Shown piece by piece: positions 8,995-18,286 of a stretch of 64,000 bases of DNA (its first letter is position 1; each line of letters opens with the position of its first letter). Location of the stretch: assembly GCF_001598235.1 (NCBI RefSeq), contig NZ_BCYO01000020.1, positions 1-64,000 of the forward strand. The letters run 5' to 3'. Source of the DNA: Polaromonas jejuensis NBRC 106434 (lineage in GTDB: Bacteria; Pseudomonadota; Gammaproteobacteria; Burkholderiales; Burkholderiaceae_C). A program made the translations under genes and the position numbers. Below the pieces are notes generated by a model. The model saw only the letters and a list, made by a program, of their open reading frames with translations. It ran no database searches and was not told where the DNA came from.

Positions 8995-10056
8995 TCAAAG
9001 AATCCGGTTAAACCAGGCCAGCGACAGCCCGGCCGACAGCAGCGCCAATGCCGCCGCGGCCAGCGCCAGCAGTCCGGAGATTTCGGTTTCCTTTTTCTCG
9101 ACCGTCAATTTGGAACTGAGGGTTTCGTAAACTTTTTTGAGATCGGACGCTGAGCCGGCGTAAAAGTATTCGGCCTGCGTGGCTCGGGCGATGCTTTTAA
9201 GGGTTTCCTCGTCAAGCTTGACGCGCATGGACCAGCCTTCAAAACCGATGATTTCACCCTCCACCGTGCCTATGCCTACGGTGTAGACGCGCACCCCGCG
9301 GTCTGCCGCCAGCTTTGCCGCGTCGAGTGAATCCACACCGGAGGTGCGCTGGCCGTCGGTCAGCAAAATGATGGCGCCCGAGGTGTAGGAGCCGGGCGCT
9401 ACCGGTATGAAGTCCTTCTTGGCATCCTTGCCGCTGGCGTCCTCTTTGGCGGTCTGGTCCAGTGAGATGCCGCGGGTTCGCTCGCGGCCGTATTGCATGG
9501 AGGCGAGATCGATGCCGGCATCGGGAAACAGTTCGGCCAGCGCCATCACAATCCCGTTGCCAATCGCCGTGCCGCGCTGAAGCTGGAATTTGTCGATGGC
9601 CGATATGAGGTCTTCGCGGCTCAGGGTGGGCTGCTGCACCACGGCGGCAGTGCCGGCAAACGCCACAATGCCGACGCGCACATTGCGCGGCAAATCAGCC
9701 AGAAAGGCCTTGGCCGCATTTTGCGAGGCCACCAGGCGGTTGGGCTGTACGTCGGTCGCCCGCATGCTGCCCGACACGTCCATGGCCAGCATGATGGTTT
9801 CATTTTGCGAGGGCAGGCTGACGACGGCAAACGGGCGTGAAGACGCCACCAGCATGGCCGCCAGGGACAGCAGGAACAGCAGCGGCGGAATATGCCGGCG
9901 AATGCTCTGGCCCTTGCCCATGGCTTCGCGCACGATGGACAGGCTGGCGTAGCGCAAGGCCATTTTTTTCTTGCGGCGCATGAGCCAGACATACATCACC
10001 ACCAGCAGCGGGAGTGCCAGCAGCAGCCAGAGAAATTGGGGCCAGAGAAAAGTCAT
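8995..10056 (-). CDS. BatA-like VWA-domain membrane protein
   Basis: A 353-residue protein. Two N-terminal membrane segments (about 5-25 and 55-75) precede a von Willebrand A domain with a complete MIDAS: DVSGS near residues 93-97, a conserved T in GTAIG, and the aspartate of LLTDG. A final membrane segment (about 325-345) ends the protein, the BatA layout, placing the VWA domain in the periplasm. An insert of ~30 polar residues (near 190-220) lies before the TDG strand. It is the last gene of the MoxR/DUF58 group. Such groups act in chaperoning or stress resistance, but the exact role is usually unknown. Confidence 0.88.
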   Translation of the reverse strand: MTFLWPQFLWLLLALPLLVVMYVWLMRRKKKMALRYASLSIVREAMGKGQSIRRHIPPLLFLLSLAAMLVASSRPFAVVSLPSQNETIMLAMDVSGSMRATDVQPNRLVASQNAAKAFLADLPRNVRVGIVAFAGTAAVVQQPTLSREDLISAIDKFQLQRGTAIGNGIVMALAELFPDAGIDLASMQYGRERTRGISLDQTAKEDASGKDAKKDFIPVAPGSYTSGAIILLTDGQRTSGVDSLDAAKLAADRGVRVYTVGIGTVEGEIIGFEGWSMRVKLDEETLKSIARATQAEYFYAGSASDLKKVYETLSSKLTVEKKETEISGLLALAAAALALLSAGLSLAWFNRIL

Positions 10057-10077
10057 CGCAGGGCCTTGGGCGGTGGT

Positions 10078-11046
10078 TCAGGCGGCGTGCTGCAGATGGG
10101 CGGGCAGCCTGCCGCCTGCGGCATGGGCGCCCGATGACTGGCTGCGGCGCTTGCGCAGATCGGTGAAGCGCAGGATGGCGTCGACAAGATCGTCATCGGT
10201 CGAGAGCTCCAGCGTGTCAACGCCGGCGCGCGCCAGGGCTTGCCGCAACTCGGCTTCGCGCTGGGCGGCAATGCGCGCGAAGCGTTTGCGAAATCCCGCG
10301 TCATGGGTGTCCACCAGCAACTGCTCGCCGGTTTCGGCATCGCGGATGGGAATCAGGCCCAGATCGGGCAGCTCAAGTTCCAGGGGGTCGAGCAGGCGCA
10401 CCGCCACCACTTCGTGCCGCTGGGCCAGTAAGCCCAAGGGCTTTTCCCAGCCCGGCTCGCTGATGAAATCGGACACCACAAACAGGGTGGAGCGGCGGCG
10501 TACCAGGTTGCCGGCAGCTTCCAGCAACTCATGCAGGCGGGTGGGGCCGGCTCCGGCATCCGCTTCATTTGCCAGGGGCCGTGTCTGCAGGGTATGCAGC
10601 AGGCGCAGCACATGGTGGCGGCCGCCGCGTGCCGGAATCACGGTATCGACGCCGGACCCATACAGCACGGCGCCCACCCGGTTGCCATGGCGCGTCAGCA
10701 TGCGCGCCACGACGGCAACGAAGTCGGTGGACACATGGCGTTTGCGTTGCTCGCCGGAGCCGAAATCCACCGACGGGCTCAGGTCCAGCAAAAACCAGGC
10801 GCTCATTTCGCGGTCTTCGGTGAAGACGCGCACATGGGCTTGCTGAAGGCGGGCGGTCACGTTCCAGTCGATGTGGCGCACGTCGTCGTGGTACTGGTAT
10901 TCGCGCAGGTCCGCCAGATCCATGCCCGTGCCGCGCAGCAGCGTGCGGTAGTCGCCCTGCAGCAGCCCGTCGAGGCGGCGCAGTACGGTCCACTCGAGGC
11001 GTCTGAGCAACTGCTCTGCGTCGGATGAAGGCCTGCTCATGGGCAT
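10078..11046 (-). CDS. DUF58-domain protein of the MoxR-VWA group
   Basis: A 322-residue soluble protein with the DUF58 hallmark: a YQYHDDVRHIDWNVTAR segment near residues 50-66, followed by a degenerate VWA-like fold. The LDLSPSV segment takes the place of a MIDAS DxSxS. It lies 21 bp upstream of the VWA gene on the same strand. The family is nearly always encoded with MoxR ATPases and VWA proteins and is thought to form a complex with them; its biochemical role is not settled. A second in-frame ATG lies two codons into the reading frame. Confidence 0.87.
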   Translation of the reverse strand: MPMSRPSSDAEQLLRRLEWTVLRRLDGLLQGDYRTLLRGTGMDLADLREYQYHDDVRHIDWNVTARLQQAHVRVFTEDREMSAWFLLDLSPSVDFGSGEQRKRHVSTDFVAVVARMLTRHGNRVGAVLYGSGVDTVIPARGGRHHVLRLLHTLQTRPLANEADAGAGPTRLHELLEAAGNLVRRRSTLFVVSDFISEPGWEKPLGLLAQRHEVVAVRLLDPLELELPDLGLIPIRDAETGEQLLVDTHDAGFRKRFARIAAQREAELRQALARAGVDTLELSTDDDLVDAILRFTDLRKRRSQSSGAHAAGGRLPAHLQHAA

Positions 11047-11077
11047 GCTCCTGACGGCGGCAGCGCCGAGGGCGCTT

Positions 11078-11168
11078 TATTCAAGCCGGGGCCGCGGAAC
11101 CGGCTTTGCCGGGCCGCAGGCGCAGCGGCCCCCCCGGGGGGCAGCGACCCGCGTAGCGGTGGAGCGTG
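11078..11168 (-). repeat. Dispersed repeat B, copy 2
   Basis: On the minus strand: CTCACGCTCC, then TCGCTGCCCCCCGGGGGGG, then GCCTGCGGCCCGGCAAAGCC and CCGCGGCC. It is the closest relative of the unit in lolD (4911-4998). It fills most of the gap between moxR and the DUF58 gene, which are otherwise co-directional, and its GC-rich palindromic core could form a hairpin in the transcript. Confidence 0.78.
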
Positions 11169-11178
11169 AGGGCTCATT

Positions 11179-12198
11179 CTAGGCGGCAAGTTTTTCATGC
11201 TCAAGCGGTTTGGCGGGTGGCGGAATTTTGGCCATGATCTTGCCCACGACCTGATCGGCAGACAGCCCTTCGGACAAGGCTTCGTAGGAGAGCACGAGGC
11301 GATGGCGCAGCACGTCCGGCACCAGGTCGGCCATGTCTTCAGGCAGCGCATAGCTACGCCCACGCATCATGGCCAGCGCGCGCGCGCCTTCGGTCAGGTT
11401 GATGGTGGCGCGGGGGCTGGCGCCAAAGGTGATGAAGCGCTCCAGCTCCTTGAGCCCATGTTTGGCCGGGTTGCGGGTGCTGGAGACCAGACGCACCGCA
11501 TATTGCACCAGAGAGGGGTCCACATAAATGCGCCGGCATTCGGCCTGCAGGGCGGTCAGCTGTTCGGTGCTGGCCACGGCCGATACGGCCACTGCGGGGC
11601 CGGTGACGCGCTGGACGATGACGAACTCTTCCTCGTCGCTGGGGTAGTCCACCAGCACCTTCATCATGAAGCGGTCCACCTGTGCTTCCGGTAGCGGATA
11701 GGTCCCTTCGGTCTCAATCGGGTTTTGCGTCGCCATCACCAGAAAAGGTACGGGTACTTTGTGCGTGTGGCCCGCAATCGTCACCTGCTGCTCCTGCATC
11801 ACCTCGAGCAGCGCGCTTTGCACCTTGGCGGGCGCGCGGTTGATTTCATCGGCCAGCAGCAGATTGGTGAACACCGGCCCGAGGGAGGTGCTGAATTCGC
11901 CGGTTTTCTGGTTGTAAATGCGCGTGCCCACCAGATCGGCCGGCACCAGGTCGGGCGTGAACTGGATGCGCTTGAATTCGCCGCGCACGGTGCTGGCCAG
12001 CGTTTTGACGGTGAGGGTCTTGGCCAGGCCGGGAACGCCTTCCACCAGCAAATGGCCCTGTGCCAGGATGGCCACCATGACGCGTTCCAGAAACCGGTCC
12101 TGCCCGACCACCACGCGTTTGACTTCGTAGAGGATTTGCTCCATCAATTGCGCGCTGTCCTGGCCGGCAGTTACATGATCGGGGTTGGTCGAGTCCAT
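11179..12198 (-). CDS. MoxR-family AAA+ ATPase
   Basis: A 339-residue ATPase. Walker A is GVPGLAKT (54-61), Walker B is LLADEIN (114-120), and sensor 1 is in MATQNPIETEGTYPLPEAQ. MoxR proteins are AAA+ chaperones that assemble or activate VWA-containing partners, here presumably the DUF58 and BatA-like products encoded downstream on the same strand. It begins 9 bp after the stop of the S1C protease gene, so it is very likely translated from the same transcript. Confidence 0.93.
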   Translation of the reverse strand: MDSTNPDHVTAGQDSAQLMEQILYEVKRVVVGQDRFLERVMVAILAQGHLLVEGVPGLAKTLTVKTLASTVRGEFKRIQFTPDLVPADLVGTRIYNQKTGEFSTSLGPVFTNLLLADEINRAPAKVQSALLEVMQEQQVTIAGHTHKVPVPFLVMATQNPIETEGTYPLPEAQVDRFMMKVLVDYPSDEEEFVIVQRVTGPAVAVSAVASTEQLTALQAECRRIYVDPSLVQYAVRLVSSTRNPAKHGLKELERFITFGASPRATINLTEGARALAMMRGRSYALPEDMADLVPDVLRHRLVLSYEALSEGLSADQVVGKIMAKIPPPAKPLEHEKLAA

Positions 12199-12207
12199 GG
12201 CGGTCCT

Positions 12208-13131
12208 TCAGAAGGGGGGCATGCCGGCAGCCGAGGCTGCGTTTTCAATCGGCACGGCAAAACCAATGCCGATAAACGTGCGTTGCTGGTTGGGGTTGTA
12301 AATGGCGGTCACGATGCCCACCACTTCACCGTCCATGGTGACCAGGGGGCCACCGGAATTGCCGGGGTTGGCTGCGGCATCGAACTGGATGAGGTTGGTC
12401 ATCTGCTGCTTGCCCACGGGGGAGCGGAAAGTGCGCTGCAGCCCGGAGATGATCCCGGCCGATGCTGAAGGGCCAATGCCAAAGGGATAGCCCACGGCCA
12501 TCACCTGATCGCCCGGCGCCAGATCGGCGGTGGAGCGCAGGGTGGCGGCTGGCAGGTCGTCAGGGATGGTGTGCGCCTGCAAGACAGCCAGGTCGTTTTC
12601 GGGTTGCACACCCGTGATGGACGCGGTGGATTCCAGACCGTCTGCAAACGTGACCTTGATGGTTTCGGCGCCTTGCACCACATGCAGGTTGGTCAGGATG
12701 ATGCCCTTGTCCACGATGACCACGCCGGTTCCCACGCTACGGTCGACATCTTCCTTGCCGTCCTTGCCTTTCGTGCCCTTGCCGAGGCCAACCACGCGCA
12801 CCACCGAGGGGCTGATGGCGTCATAGGCTTTCGCGGCGGGGGAGGGCAGGGTGGTGGTTTCCAGGGTCTTCAGCACCGCTGCGTTGATGTTCTCCTGGGT
12901 GAGTTGGTGGGCCGCAGGCTGCATTGACAGGGAGAAATTGATGGCCAGCAGCAAAGCCAGCAAGCCCACCACACACCAGAGGAGGTAGACATTGTGGACT
13001 GACCAGCGCTTGATCGGGTCGGGACGGTTTGGTGGCTCTGCGGATGGCGGCGCTTCGCCGCTCGGCCCGGCCGTGGCCCCGCTCCCACCGTGGCCGTGGC
13101 TGGAGCTACTGTAAAGGGCAGGCCTTCGCAT
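12208..13131 (-). CDS. Membrane-anchored trypsin-like (S1C/DegP-type) serine protease without PDZ domain
   Basis: A 307-residue protein. A proline-rich cytoplasmic stretch (1-45) is followed by one membrane segment (48-69) and a trypsin-fold domain facing the periplasm. The catalytic triad is complete: H150 in LTNLHVV, D180 in ENDLAVLQ and S259 in NPGNSGGPL. No PDZ domain follows, unlike DegP/DegS. Immediately upstream of moxR and co-directional, it probably belongs to the same unit and may process a partner or substrate of the MoxR/VWA system. Confidence 0.9.
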   Translation of the reverse strand: MRRPALYSSSSHGHGGSGATAGPSGEAPPSAEPPNRPDPIKRWSVHNVYLLWCVVGLLALLLAINFSLSMQPAAHQLTQENINAAVLKTLETTTLPSPAAKAYDAISPSVVRVVGLGKGTKGKDGKEDVDRSVGTGVVIVDKGIILTNLHVVQGAETIKVTFADGLESTASITGVQPENDLAVLQAHTIPDDLPAATLRSTADLAPGDQVMAVGYPFGIGPSASAGIISGLQRTFRSPVGKQQMTNLIQFDAAANPGNSGGPLVTMDGEVVGIVTAIYNPNQQRTFIGIGFAVPIENAASAAGMPPF

Positions 13132-13204
13132 CCGTTCACCTGTGAGGTCAATGACAAAAACCGAGGGTGTGACAGCTGCACCGTATCACGATTTTTGCAT
13201 TTTT

Positions 13205-13260
13205 GCACGTCATCAAATCGCTATATTGACGGGTATCAGCAAGCGTTTGTAGCGCCTGCT
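13205..13260 (+). repeat. Possible divergent copy of dispersed repeat A
   Basis: ATCAAATCGCTATATTGACG followed by CAGCAAGCGTTTGTAGCGCC resembles the A family in parts only. It lies in the 160-bp gap between the polyamine permease stop and the protease start. Weak call. Confidence 0.35.
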
Positions 13261-13292
13261 GACCCAATGACGGGCTGGCCGGCCGCTACGGT

Positions 13293-14162
13293 TCAGCTGG
13301 TTCCGGCGTTGGCCGGTTTGCGCAGCAGGGTGAGCGCCAGTGCGGCGGAGGCGAGCATGAGAAACAGGCTGACGGCGTTCAGCACCGGCGTGGCGCCTTC
13401 ACGCATGCGGCCATACATCATGACGGTCAGCGGTGCATCCGAGCCCACCAGCATCAGTGTGGTGTTGAAGTTCTCAAAGGACATCAAAAACGAGATGGCT
13501 GCCGCACCCAGCAGCGCGGGTTTGAGCGCCGGCAGCGTGATGGTGGCGAAGACTGCCGCGCGCGAGGCGCCCAGGTTGTAGGCGGCCTCTTCCAGGGTGA
13601 TGTCGAAGCGTTTGAGGCGCGCGCTGATGATGAGGGTGGCAATCGACACGATGTAGGAAAACTGTCCCAGCACCACCAGCGACAGGCCGGGGCGCAGAAA
13701 ATCCAGCTCCAGACCCCACATGTCGTTGGCCAATTGCGCCAGCCGGCTGGCAAAAGCCAGGATGGAGATGCCCAGAATCACGCCCGGGATCACCAGCGGG
13801 GCCAGCATCAGCAAGGACAGGGCCTGCTTGCCCGTAAACCGGCTGCGCTCAATCAAAAAGGCATTGGTGGTGCCCACCAGCACCGCCAGCAGCGTGACCC
13901 AACTGGCCACCACCACGCTGGTCCAGAGGCTGGCCAGCAGCGGGCCATCGGCGAACAGGCCGGTGCGGCCATTGTGTGAACTGCGGCTGCCCAAAAACCA
14001 GTCGAGCGTGAAGCCGCGCCAGGGCGGGGCGGGGTAGGGCGCGTCATTAAAAGCAAACAGCGCCACCACCACCAACGGCAAAAACAGGAAGGCGAAAAAA
14101 GCCATGCCGTAAACCAGCGTGCTGGCACGCAGCCAGGCGGGGCGGGGCAGGGAGGCAATCAT
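13293..14162 (-). CDS. potC: Polyamine-type ABC transporter permease (PotC-like)
   Basis: A 289-residue inner-membrane protein with about six membrane segments. The EAA loop (EEAAYNLGASRAAVFATITLP) lies near residues 190-210. The ATG at 14162 overlaps the stop of the preceding permease gene by four bases (ATGA), which fixes the start. The sequence type is that of the second permease of spermidine/putrescine importers. It is the last gene of a four-gene minus-strand operon (binding protein, ATPase, permease, permease). Exact substrate unproven. Confidence 0.88.
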   Translation of the reverse strand: MIASLPRPAWLRASTLVYGMAFFAFLFLPLVVVALFAFNDAPYPAPPWRGFTLDWFLGSRSSHNGRTGLFADGPLLASLWTSVVVASWVTLLAVLVGTTNAFLIERSRFTGKQALSLLMLAPLVIPGVILGISILAFASRLAQLANDMWGLELDFLRPGLSLVVLGQFSYIVSIATLIISARLKRFDITLEEAAYNLGASRAAVFATITLPALKPALLGAAAISFLMSFENFNTTLMLVGSDAPLTVMMYGRMREGATPVLNAVSLFLMLASAALALTLLRKPANAGTS

Positions 14163-15061
14163 GAGCGCTGCATCACTTCGCCGAACTTCTGGCCGGTGAG
14201 CTTCAGGCCCAGCCAGACGATGGCAGTGGACAAGCCCAGCAGCAAAAAGCCGAAGGCGGCTCCCTGCTCCCAGTTGAAGCGGGTGATGAACTGGGTGTAA
14301 ATCTGCTCGGTAAACCAGAGGGAGTTTTTGCCGCCGAGCAAGGTGGGCGTGAGGTAGTTGCCCAGTGTCAGCATGAAGACCACGATGCAGCCGGCCAGAA
14401 TGCCGGGCGCCGCATGCGGAATCACGATCTGGCGCAGGATGGACGGGCCGTTGCCGCCCAGGTCGTAGGCCGCTTCGATCAGGGCGTCGTCCAGGCTTTC
14501 CAGGGCGCTGATCAGTGGCACCACCATGAACAGCATGGAGGTATATACCAGGCCGACCAGAATGGTGGCGTCGCGGTAGAGCATTTCCACGGGCACACGC
14601 GTGATGCCGAGTTGCACCAGCAGGGCGGGCAGCACGCCGGACTCGCGCAGCAAGATCATCCAGCCCAGCGTGCGCACGGTTTCGCTGACCCAGAAGGGGA
14701 TCAGGCACAGCACCAGCAACAGCGACTTGACGCGGCCGCGCACCAGCTTGGCAATGGTCCAGGCCACCGGAAAGGCCAGCAGCAGCGTCAACAGGGTGGC
14801 GAAGATCGACATGAGGGCGGTGCGTACAAAGGTGTGCCAGTACAGCGGCTCCTCAATAAACGTGCGGTATTGCGCGAGGCTGGGTGCGTACTGCCGCGGG
14901 GCGATGCGTTCGCGCAGGGACAGCACCGCCAGGTCTACGTGCGGCAGCACAATCAGGCCCACCAGCCAGAGCAGGGCCGGCGCCAGCAGCAACAGCAGCA
15001 TGAGCCGGGCCTGCGGCGCTACGGCTGCACCCGTTCCAGAGGGGCTGAGCTCAGTGGGCAT
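14159..15061 (-). CDS. potB: Polyamine-type ABC transporter permease (PotB-like)
   Basis: A 300-residue inner-membrane protein. The ATG at 15061 was chosen because it overlaps the end of the ATPase gene by 11 bp and is followed closely by the first membrane segment; the frame upstream is antisense-like. The EAA motif (EAAYDLGGNGPSILRQIVIP) is near residues 203-222. Together with PotC it forms the channel of the importer. Order and overlaps indicate a single transcript with the ATPase and binding-protein genes. Confidence 0.88.
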   Translation of the reverse strand: MPTELSPSGTGAAVAPQARLMLLLLLAPALLWLVGLIVLPHVDLAVLSLRERIAPRQYAPSLAQYRTFIEEPLYWHTFVRTALMSIFATLLTLLLAFPVAWTIAKLVRGRVKSLLLVLCLIPFWVSETVRTLGWMILLRESGVLPALLVQLGITRVPVEMLYRDATILVGLVYTSMLFMVVPLISALESLDDALIEAAYDLGGNGPSILRQIVIPHAAPGILAGCIVVFMLTLGNYLTPTLLGGKNSLWFTEQIYTQFITRFNWEQGAAFGFLLLGLSTAIVWLGLKLTGQKFGEVMQRS

Positions 15062-16229
15062 GAGCCCGGGGGGCGGAGGCCGCAAAACAGACGGCGTGCT
15101 GCGGGTCAAAGCTGAAGGCCACGGTCTCTCCGATACGCAGGTCGGCAAAACGGCCGGTTTGCGGCAGGGCGACGCGAAACTCCGCGCGCGTGCTGGCTTC
15201 CCGCAGCAGCGCCGCAGAGTTGGCGCCATCAAACAGCAGGCTTTCGACCTGACCCGCATGGCGGCGCTGGCCGGCCGGCAATTCGCCGGGGTTGCGTGCG
15301 AGGCTGACGGCTTCGGGGCGGACAAAGGCCTCGACGGCCTGCCCGGGGTCAATCCGGCCCGCGGCCCGGGCGAGCATGGGCATGCCCTGCCCCGTTGTGA
15401 ACGCGACCAGGCCGTCTTGCCCGGGCGCATCCGTCGCGCTGGCATGCCCGGAAATGCGGTTGTTGGCGCCCACAAAACCCGCGACAAAAGGGGTTTGCGG
15501 CTCGTAATAAAGCTGCTGGGGTGTGCCCACCTGCTCAAAGCGGCCGGCGTTCATCACCGCGACGTGGTCCGACAGCACCAGCGCTTCCGACTGGTCGTGC
15601 GTGATGTAGACAAAGGTGGTGCCGAAGTCCGCCTGCAGCTGCTTGAGCTCTATCTTCATGTGCTCGCGCAGCTTGAGGTCCAGCGCGCCCAGCGGTTCGT
15701 CCAGCAACAGCAGGGTGGGCTCCAGCACCAGGCTGCGGGCAATCGCCACGCGCTGCCTTTGGCCGCCCGAGAGCTGGTCAACGCGCTTGTCCTGCATGCC
15801 CGGCAGGCTCACGCGCTCGAGCATGGCCCCCACTTTTTTGGCAATATCGGCGCGCGGCAGGCCGCGTCGCGCCAGACCGTAGCCGACGTTTTCGCCCACC
15901 GACATCATGGGAAACAGCGCCAGGTGCTGAAACACCATGTTGACCGGCCGCCGGTTGGGCGGCACGCCGTTCATCGGCTGGCCGCCGATGTGGATCTGGC
16001 CGGTGTCGGGCGCCAGAAAGCCGGCGATCATGCGCAGCAGGGTGGTTTTGCCGCAGCCCGAGGGGCCGAGGATGGAGAAAAAGCTGCCCCGCTCGACCGT
16101 CAGGGACAGGTCCTTGACGGCGGGCTGGCCCCCATAGTGTTTACCGAGGTGTTCGGCTTGCAGGTCTGCTGGCACCGTTGGCGTCGCCGGCTGGTCGTTA
16201 TTGCGCGGCCTTGATGCGGTCCAGCACAC
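15051..16229 (-). CDS. potA: Polyamine-type ABC transporter ATP-binding protein (PotA-like)
   Basis: A 392-residue ATPase. Walker A is GPSGCGKTT (55-63), the signature is LSGGQRQRV, Walker B is LLLLDEPLGALD, and a C-terminal TOBE region carries the usual VRPEAVSL segment. The start overlaps the end of the binding-protein gene by 32 bp; a later in-frame start is possible because residues 1-22 are not part of the fold. It powers uptake through the adjacent PotB/PotC-like permeases. Confidence 0.9.
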   Translation of the reverse strand: MCWTASRPRNNDQPATPTVPADLQAEHLGKHYGGQPAVKDLSLTVERGSFFSILGPSGCGKTTLLRMIAGFLAPDTGQIHIGGQPMNGVPPNRRPVNMVFQHLALFPMMSVGENVGYGLARRGLPRADIAKKVGAMLERVSLPGMQDKRVDQLSGGQRQRVAIARSLVLEPTLLLLDEPLGALDLKLREHMKIELKQLQADFGTTFVYITHDQSEALVLSDHVAVMNAGRFEQVGTPQQLYYEPQTPFVAGFVGANNRISGHASATDAPGQDGLVAFTTGQGMPMLARAAGRIDPGQAVEAFVRPEAVSLARNPGELPAGQRRHAGQVESLLFDGANSAALLREASTRAEFRVALPQTGRFADLRIGETVAFSFDPQHAVCFAASAPRAHAH

Positions 16230-17274
16230 GGCCCTCGATGTCTTCGATGCCGGCGGGCACGGCGGGATACCACTTGACGTTTTTCAGCGCGGCTTCGGGG
16301 AAGCTGGCGGCAAACTGGGCCTTGAGCTTGGCGTCCATCAACTGGTCAGCCCCCTTGGAGGCGGTGAAGTTGCCGGCAGAACTCGCCACCTTGGCGGCGA
16401 TTTCCGGGCGCATGTTGAAGTTGATCCAGGCGTAGGCGGCAGCGTCGTTGCGGCCCTTGGCAGGAATGGCAAAGGTGTCGATCCAGCCGAGGGCGCCGGA
16501 CTTGGGCGCGATGTACTGGATTTCCGGTTTTTCGCTGTTGAGCTTCCAGCCGCCGGTGTCCCACATCATGGCGCCCACCACTTCACCGGCGCGCATGCCG
16601 TTGAGCAGCTGGTCCTTGTTATCCCAGTAAAACTTGATGTTGCTCTTGCAGGCCACCATGGTTTTACCCACGTCGTCCATCAGCGCGCCGTAGGCCTTGG
16701 GGTCGTTGTAAAGTGCAAATGGGTCCTTGCCCGAGGCAAAGGCAAAGGCCAGCAGGGTGGGCCGTTTCAGGCGAACGGCGGTCTTGCCCTTGACATCGGC
16801 CTTGCACAGGTCGGGATAGTCGCTCATCTTGGCCAGCTTGGTGTTGACCACCAGGCCATCGGTGCCCCAGAGGTGCGGCAGGCCATACACTTTGCCGGCC
16901 AAGGTGGTGTTCTTTTTGGTGGCCTCGAGCATGGAGGGTATGAACAGCTCGGACTTGATTTTGCTCAGGTCCATGGGCTTGTAAATGCCGAACTCCTGCT
17001 GCGGGCCCGTGATGCGGTCCTGCGAGGGCTGGGCCAGGTCAAAACCCGCGCCGCCGGTGGCGCGCAGCTTGGAGATCATTTCCTCGTTGTTCGAGAGGGT
17101 GATCTCGACATCAATCCCGGTTTCCTTTTTGAACAGCGTCACGACCTCGGAGGGCACATAGTCGGCCCAGGTGATCAGCCGCAGCTTCTGCTCCTGAGCC
17201 CAGACGGGGCTGGCAAAACTCGAAGCCACGAGGCTGGCTCCAAGCGTGAGGCGAATCAGGCGGGATAATTTCAT
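16198..17274 (-). CDS. potD: Periplasmic spermidine/putrescine-type binding protein (PotD/PotF-like)
   Basis: A 358-residue protein with a clear Sec signal peptide (positive N-terminus, hydrophobic core, cleavage after PVWAQ, about residue 27). The mature part begins KLRLITWADYVPSEVV, the standard polyamine-binding-protein opening, and includes the VEITLSNNEEMISKLRA segment. It delivers a polyamine or a related cation to the PotABC-like complex encoded downstream. It is first in the operon and divergent from tatD across ~160 bp. Confidence 0.9.
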   Translation of the reverse strand: MKLSRLIRLTLGASLVASSFASPVWAQEQKLRLITWADYVPSEVVTLFKKETGIDVEITLSNNEEMISKLRATGGAGFDLAQPSQDRITGPQQEFGIYKPMDLSKIKSELFIPSMLEATKKNTTLAGKVYGLPHLWGTDGLVVNTKLAKMSDYPDLCKADVKGKTAVRLKRPTLLAFAFASGKDPFALYNDPKAYGALMDDVGKTMVACKSNIKFYWDNKDQLLNGMRAGEVVGAMMWDTGGWKLNSEKPEIQYIAPKSGALGWIDTFAIPAKGRNDAAAYAWINFNMRPEIAAKVASSAGNFTASKGADQLMDAKLKAQFAASFPEAALKNVKWYPAVPAGIEDIEGRVLDRIKAAQ

Positions 17275-17437
17275 TTGGCTTTCCTTGTTGACGAAGATGA
17301 CAGACGCGGAAGAGATCAGGGAAAACGATCAGGAATGCGCAGGCATTCCCCCAAAAAGCATAGCGTGGCCCCATTTCATTTCTGTGTCAATATCCTTTGC
17401 CTGGACGGCATCCGTTCCCTTTTTCCTTCTTTTCTGC

Positions 17438-18286
17438 ATGACTTTCTGGATTGACACGCATTGCCACCTCGACGCCGCAGAGTTCTCTTCGGACGTGGTC
17501 GCGGTGCGTGCGCGGGCCGCCGCCGGGCAGGTGGCGCATTGCGTGCTGCCTGCCGTCGGCGTGGGCAATTTTGAGGCGGTGCGCCGGCTGGCGCACCAGT
17601 TTTCGGACAGCTACGCCCTGGGCATCCATCCGCTGTGTGTCCACCAGGCGCAGGATGCCGATTTGCAGGTGCTGGACGCGGAACTGGCACTCAGGAAGTC
17701 TGACCCGCGCCTGGTGGCGGTGGGCGAAATCGGCCTGGATTTCTTTGTGCCGGCCCTGACCCAAAGCCCGCTGCGCGAGCGCCAGGCGCATTTCTACCGC
17801 GAGCAGCTCAAACTGGCGCGCAAGCACGGCCTGCCGGTGATCCTGCATGTGCGGCGCTCGGCCGACCAGCTGCTCAAGCAGCTGCGGGAGCTGGCGCCCG
17901 AAGGTGGCTGGCGCGGTATTGCCCACGCCTTCAACGGCAGCGAGCAGCAGGCCATGGAATTCATCAAGCTCGGTTTCAAGCTGGGCTTTGGCGGGGCCGT
18001 GACGTTTGAGCCGGCCCTGCAGCTCAAGCGCCTGGCCGCCGAGCTGCCGCTGGAGGTCCTGGTGATGGAAACCGACTCGCCGGACATTCCCCCGCAGTGG
18101 CTTTACGCCACGGCAGCGCAGCGCGCAGCCGGCCAGGCGCAGGGCCGCAACGAGCCGGGCGAGTTGCCGCGCATCGCCCAGCTAGTGGCCGGCCTGCGCG
18201 GCTTGCCGATTGAAGCGCTGGCGGCCGCCACGACCGCCAATGCGCTGCAGGCCCTGCCCAGGCTTGGGGCGCTGGTGTCATGCTGA
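17438..18286 (+). CDS. tatD: TatD-family metal-dependent hydrolase
   Basis: A 282-residue TIM-barrel hydrolase. Metal ligands typical of TatD are present: HCH at 8-10, E97 in VGEIGLDF, H137 in ILHVRRS, H163 in AHAFNGS and D213 in METDSPDIPP. Family members are 3'-5' exonucleases/DNases. The ATG at 17438 puts the metal motif at the N-terminus, as expected. The stop overlaps the glycosylase-like gene by 7 bp, suggesting co-translation of two DNA-repair-type genes. Confidence 0.92.
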   Translation: MTFWIDTHCHLDAAEFSSDVVAVRARAAAGQVAHCVLPAVGVGNFEAVRRLAHQFSDSYALGIHPLCVHQAQDADLQVLDAELALRKSDPRLVAVGEIGLDFFVPALTQSPLRERQAHFYREQLKLARKHGLPVILHVRRSADQLLKQLRELAPEGGWRGIAHAFNGSEQQAMEFIKLGFKLGFGGAVTFEPALQLKRLAAELPLEVLVMETDSPDIPPQWLYATAAQRAAGQAQGRNEPGELPRIAQLVAGLRGLPIEALAAATTANALQALPRLGALVSC

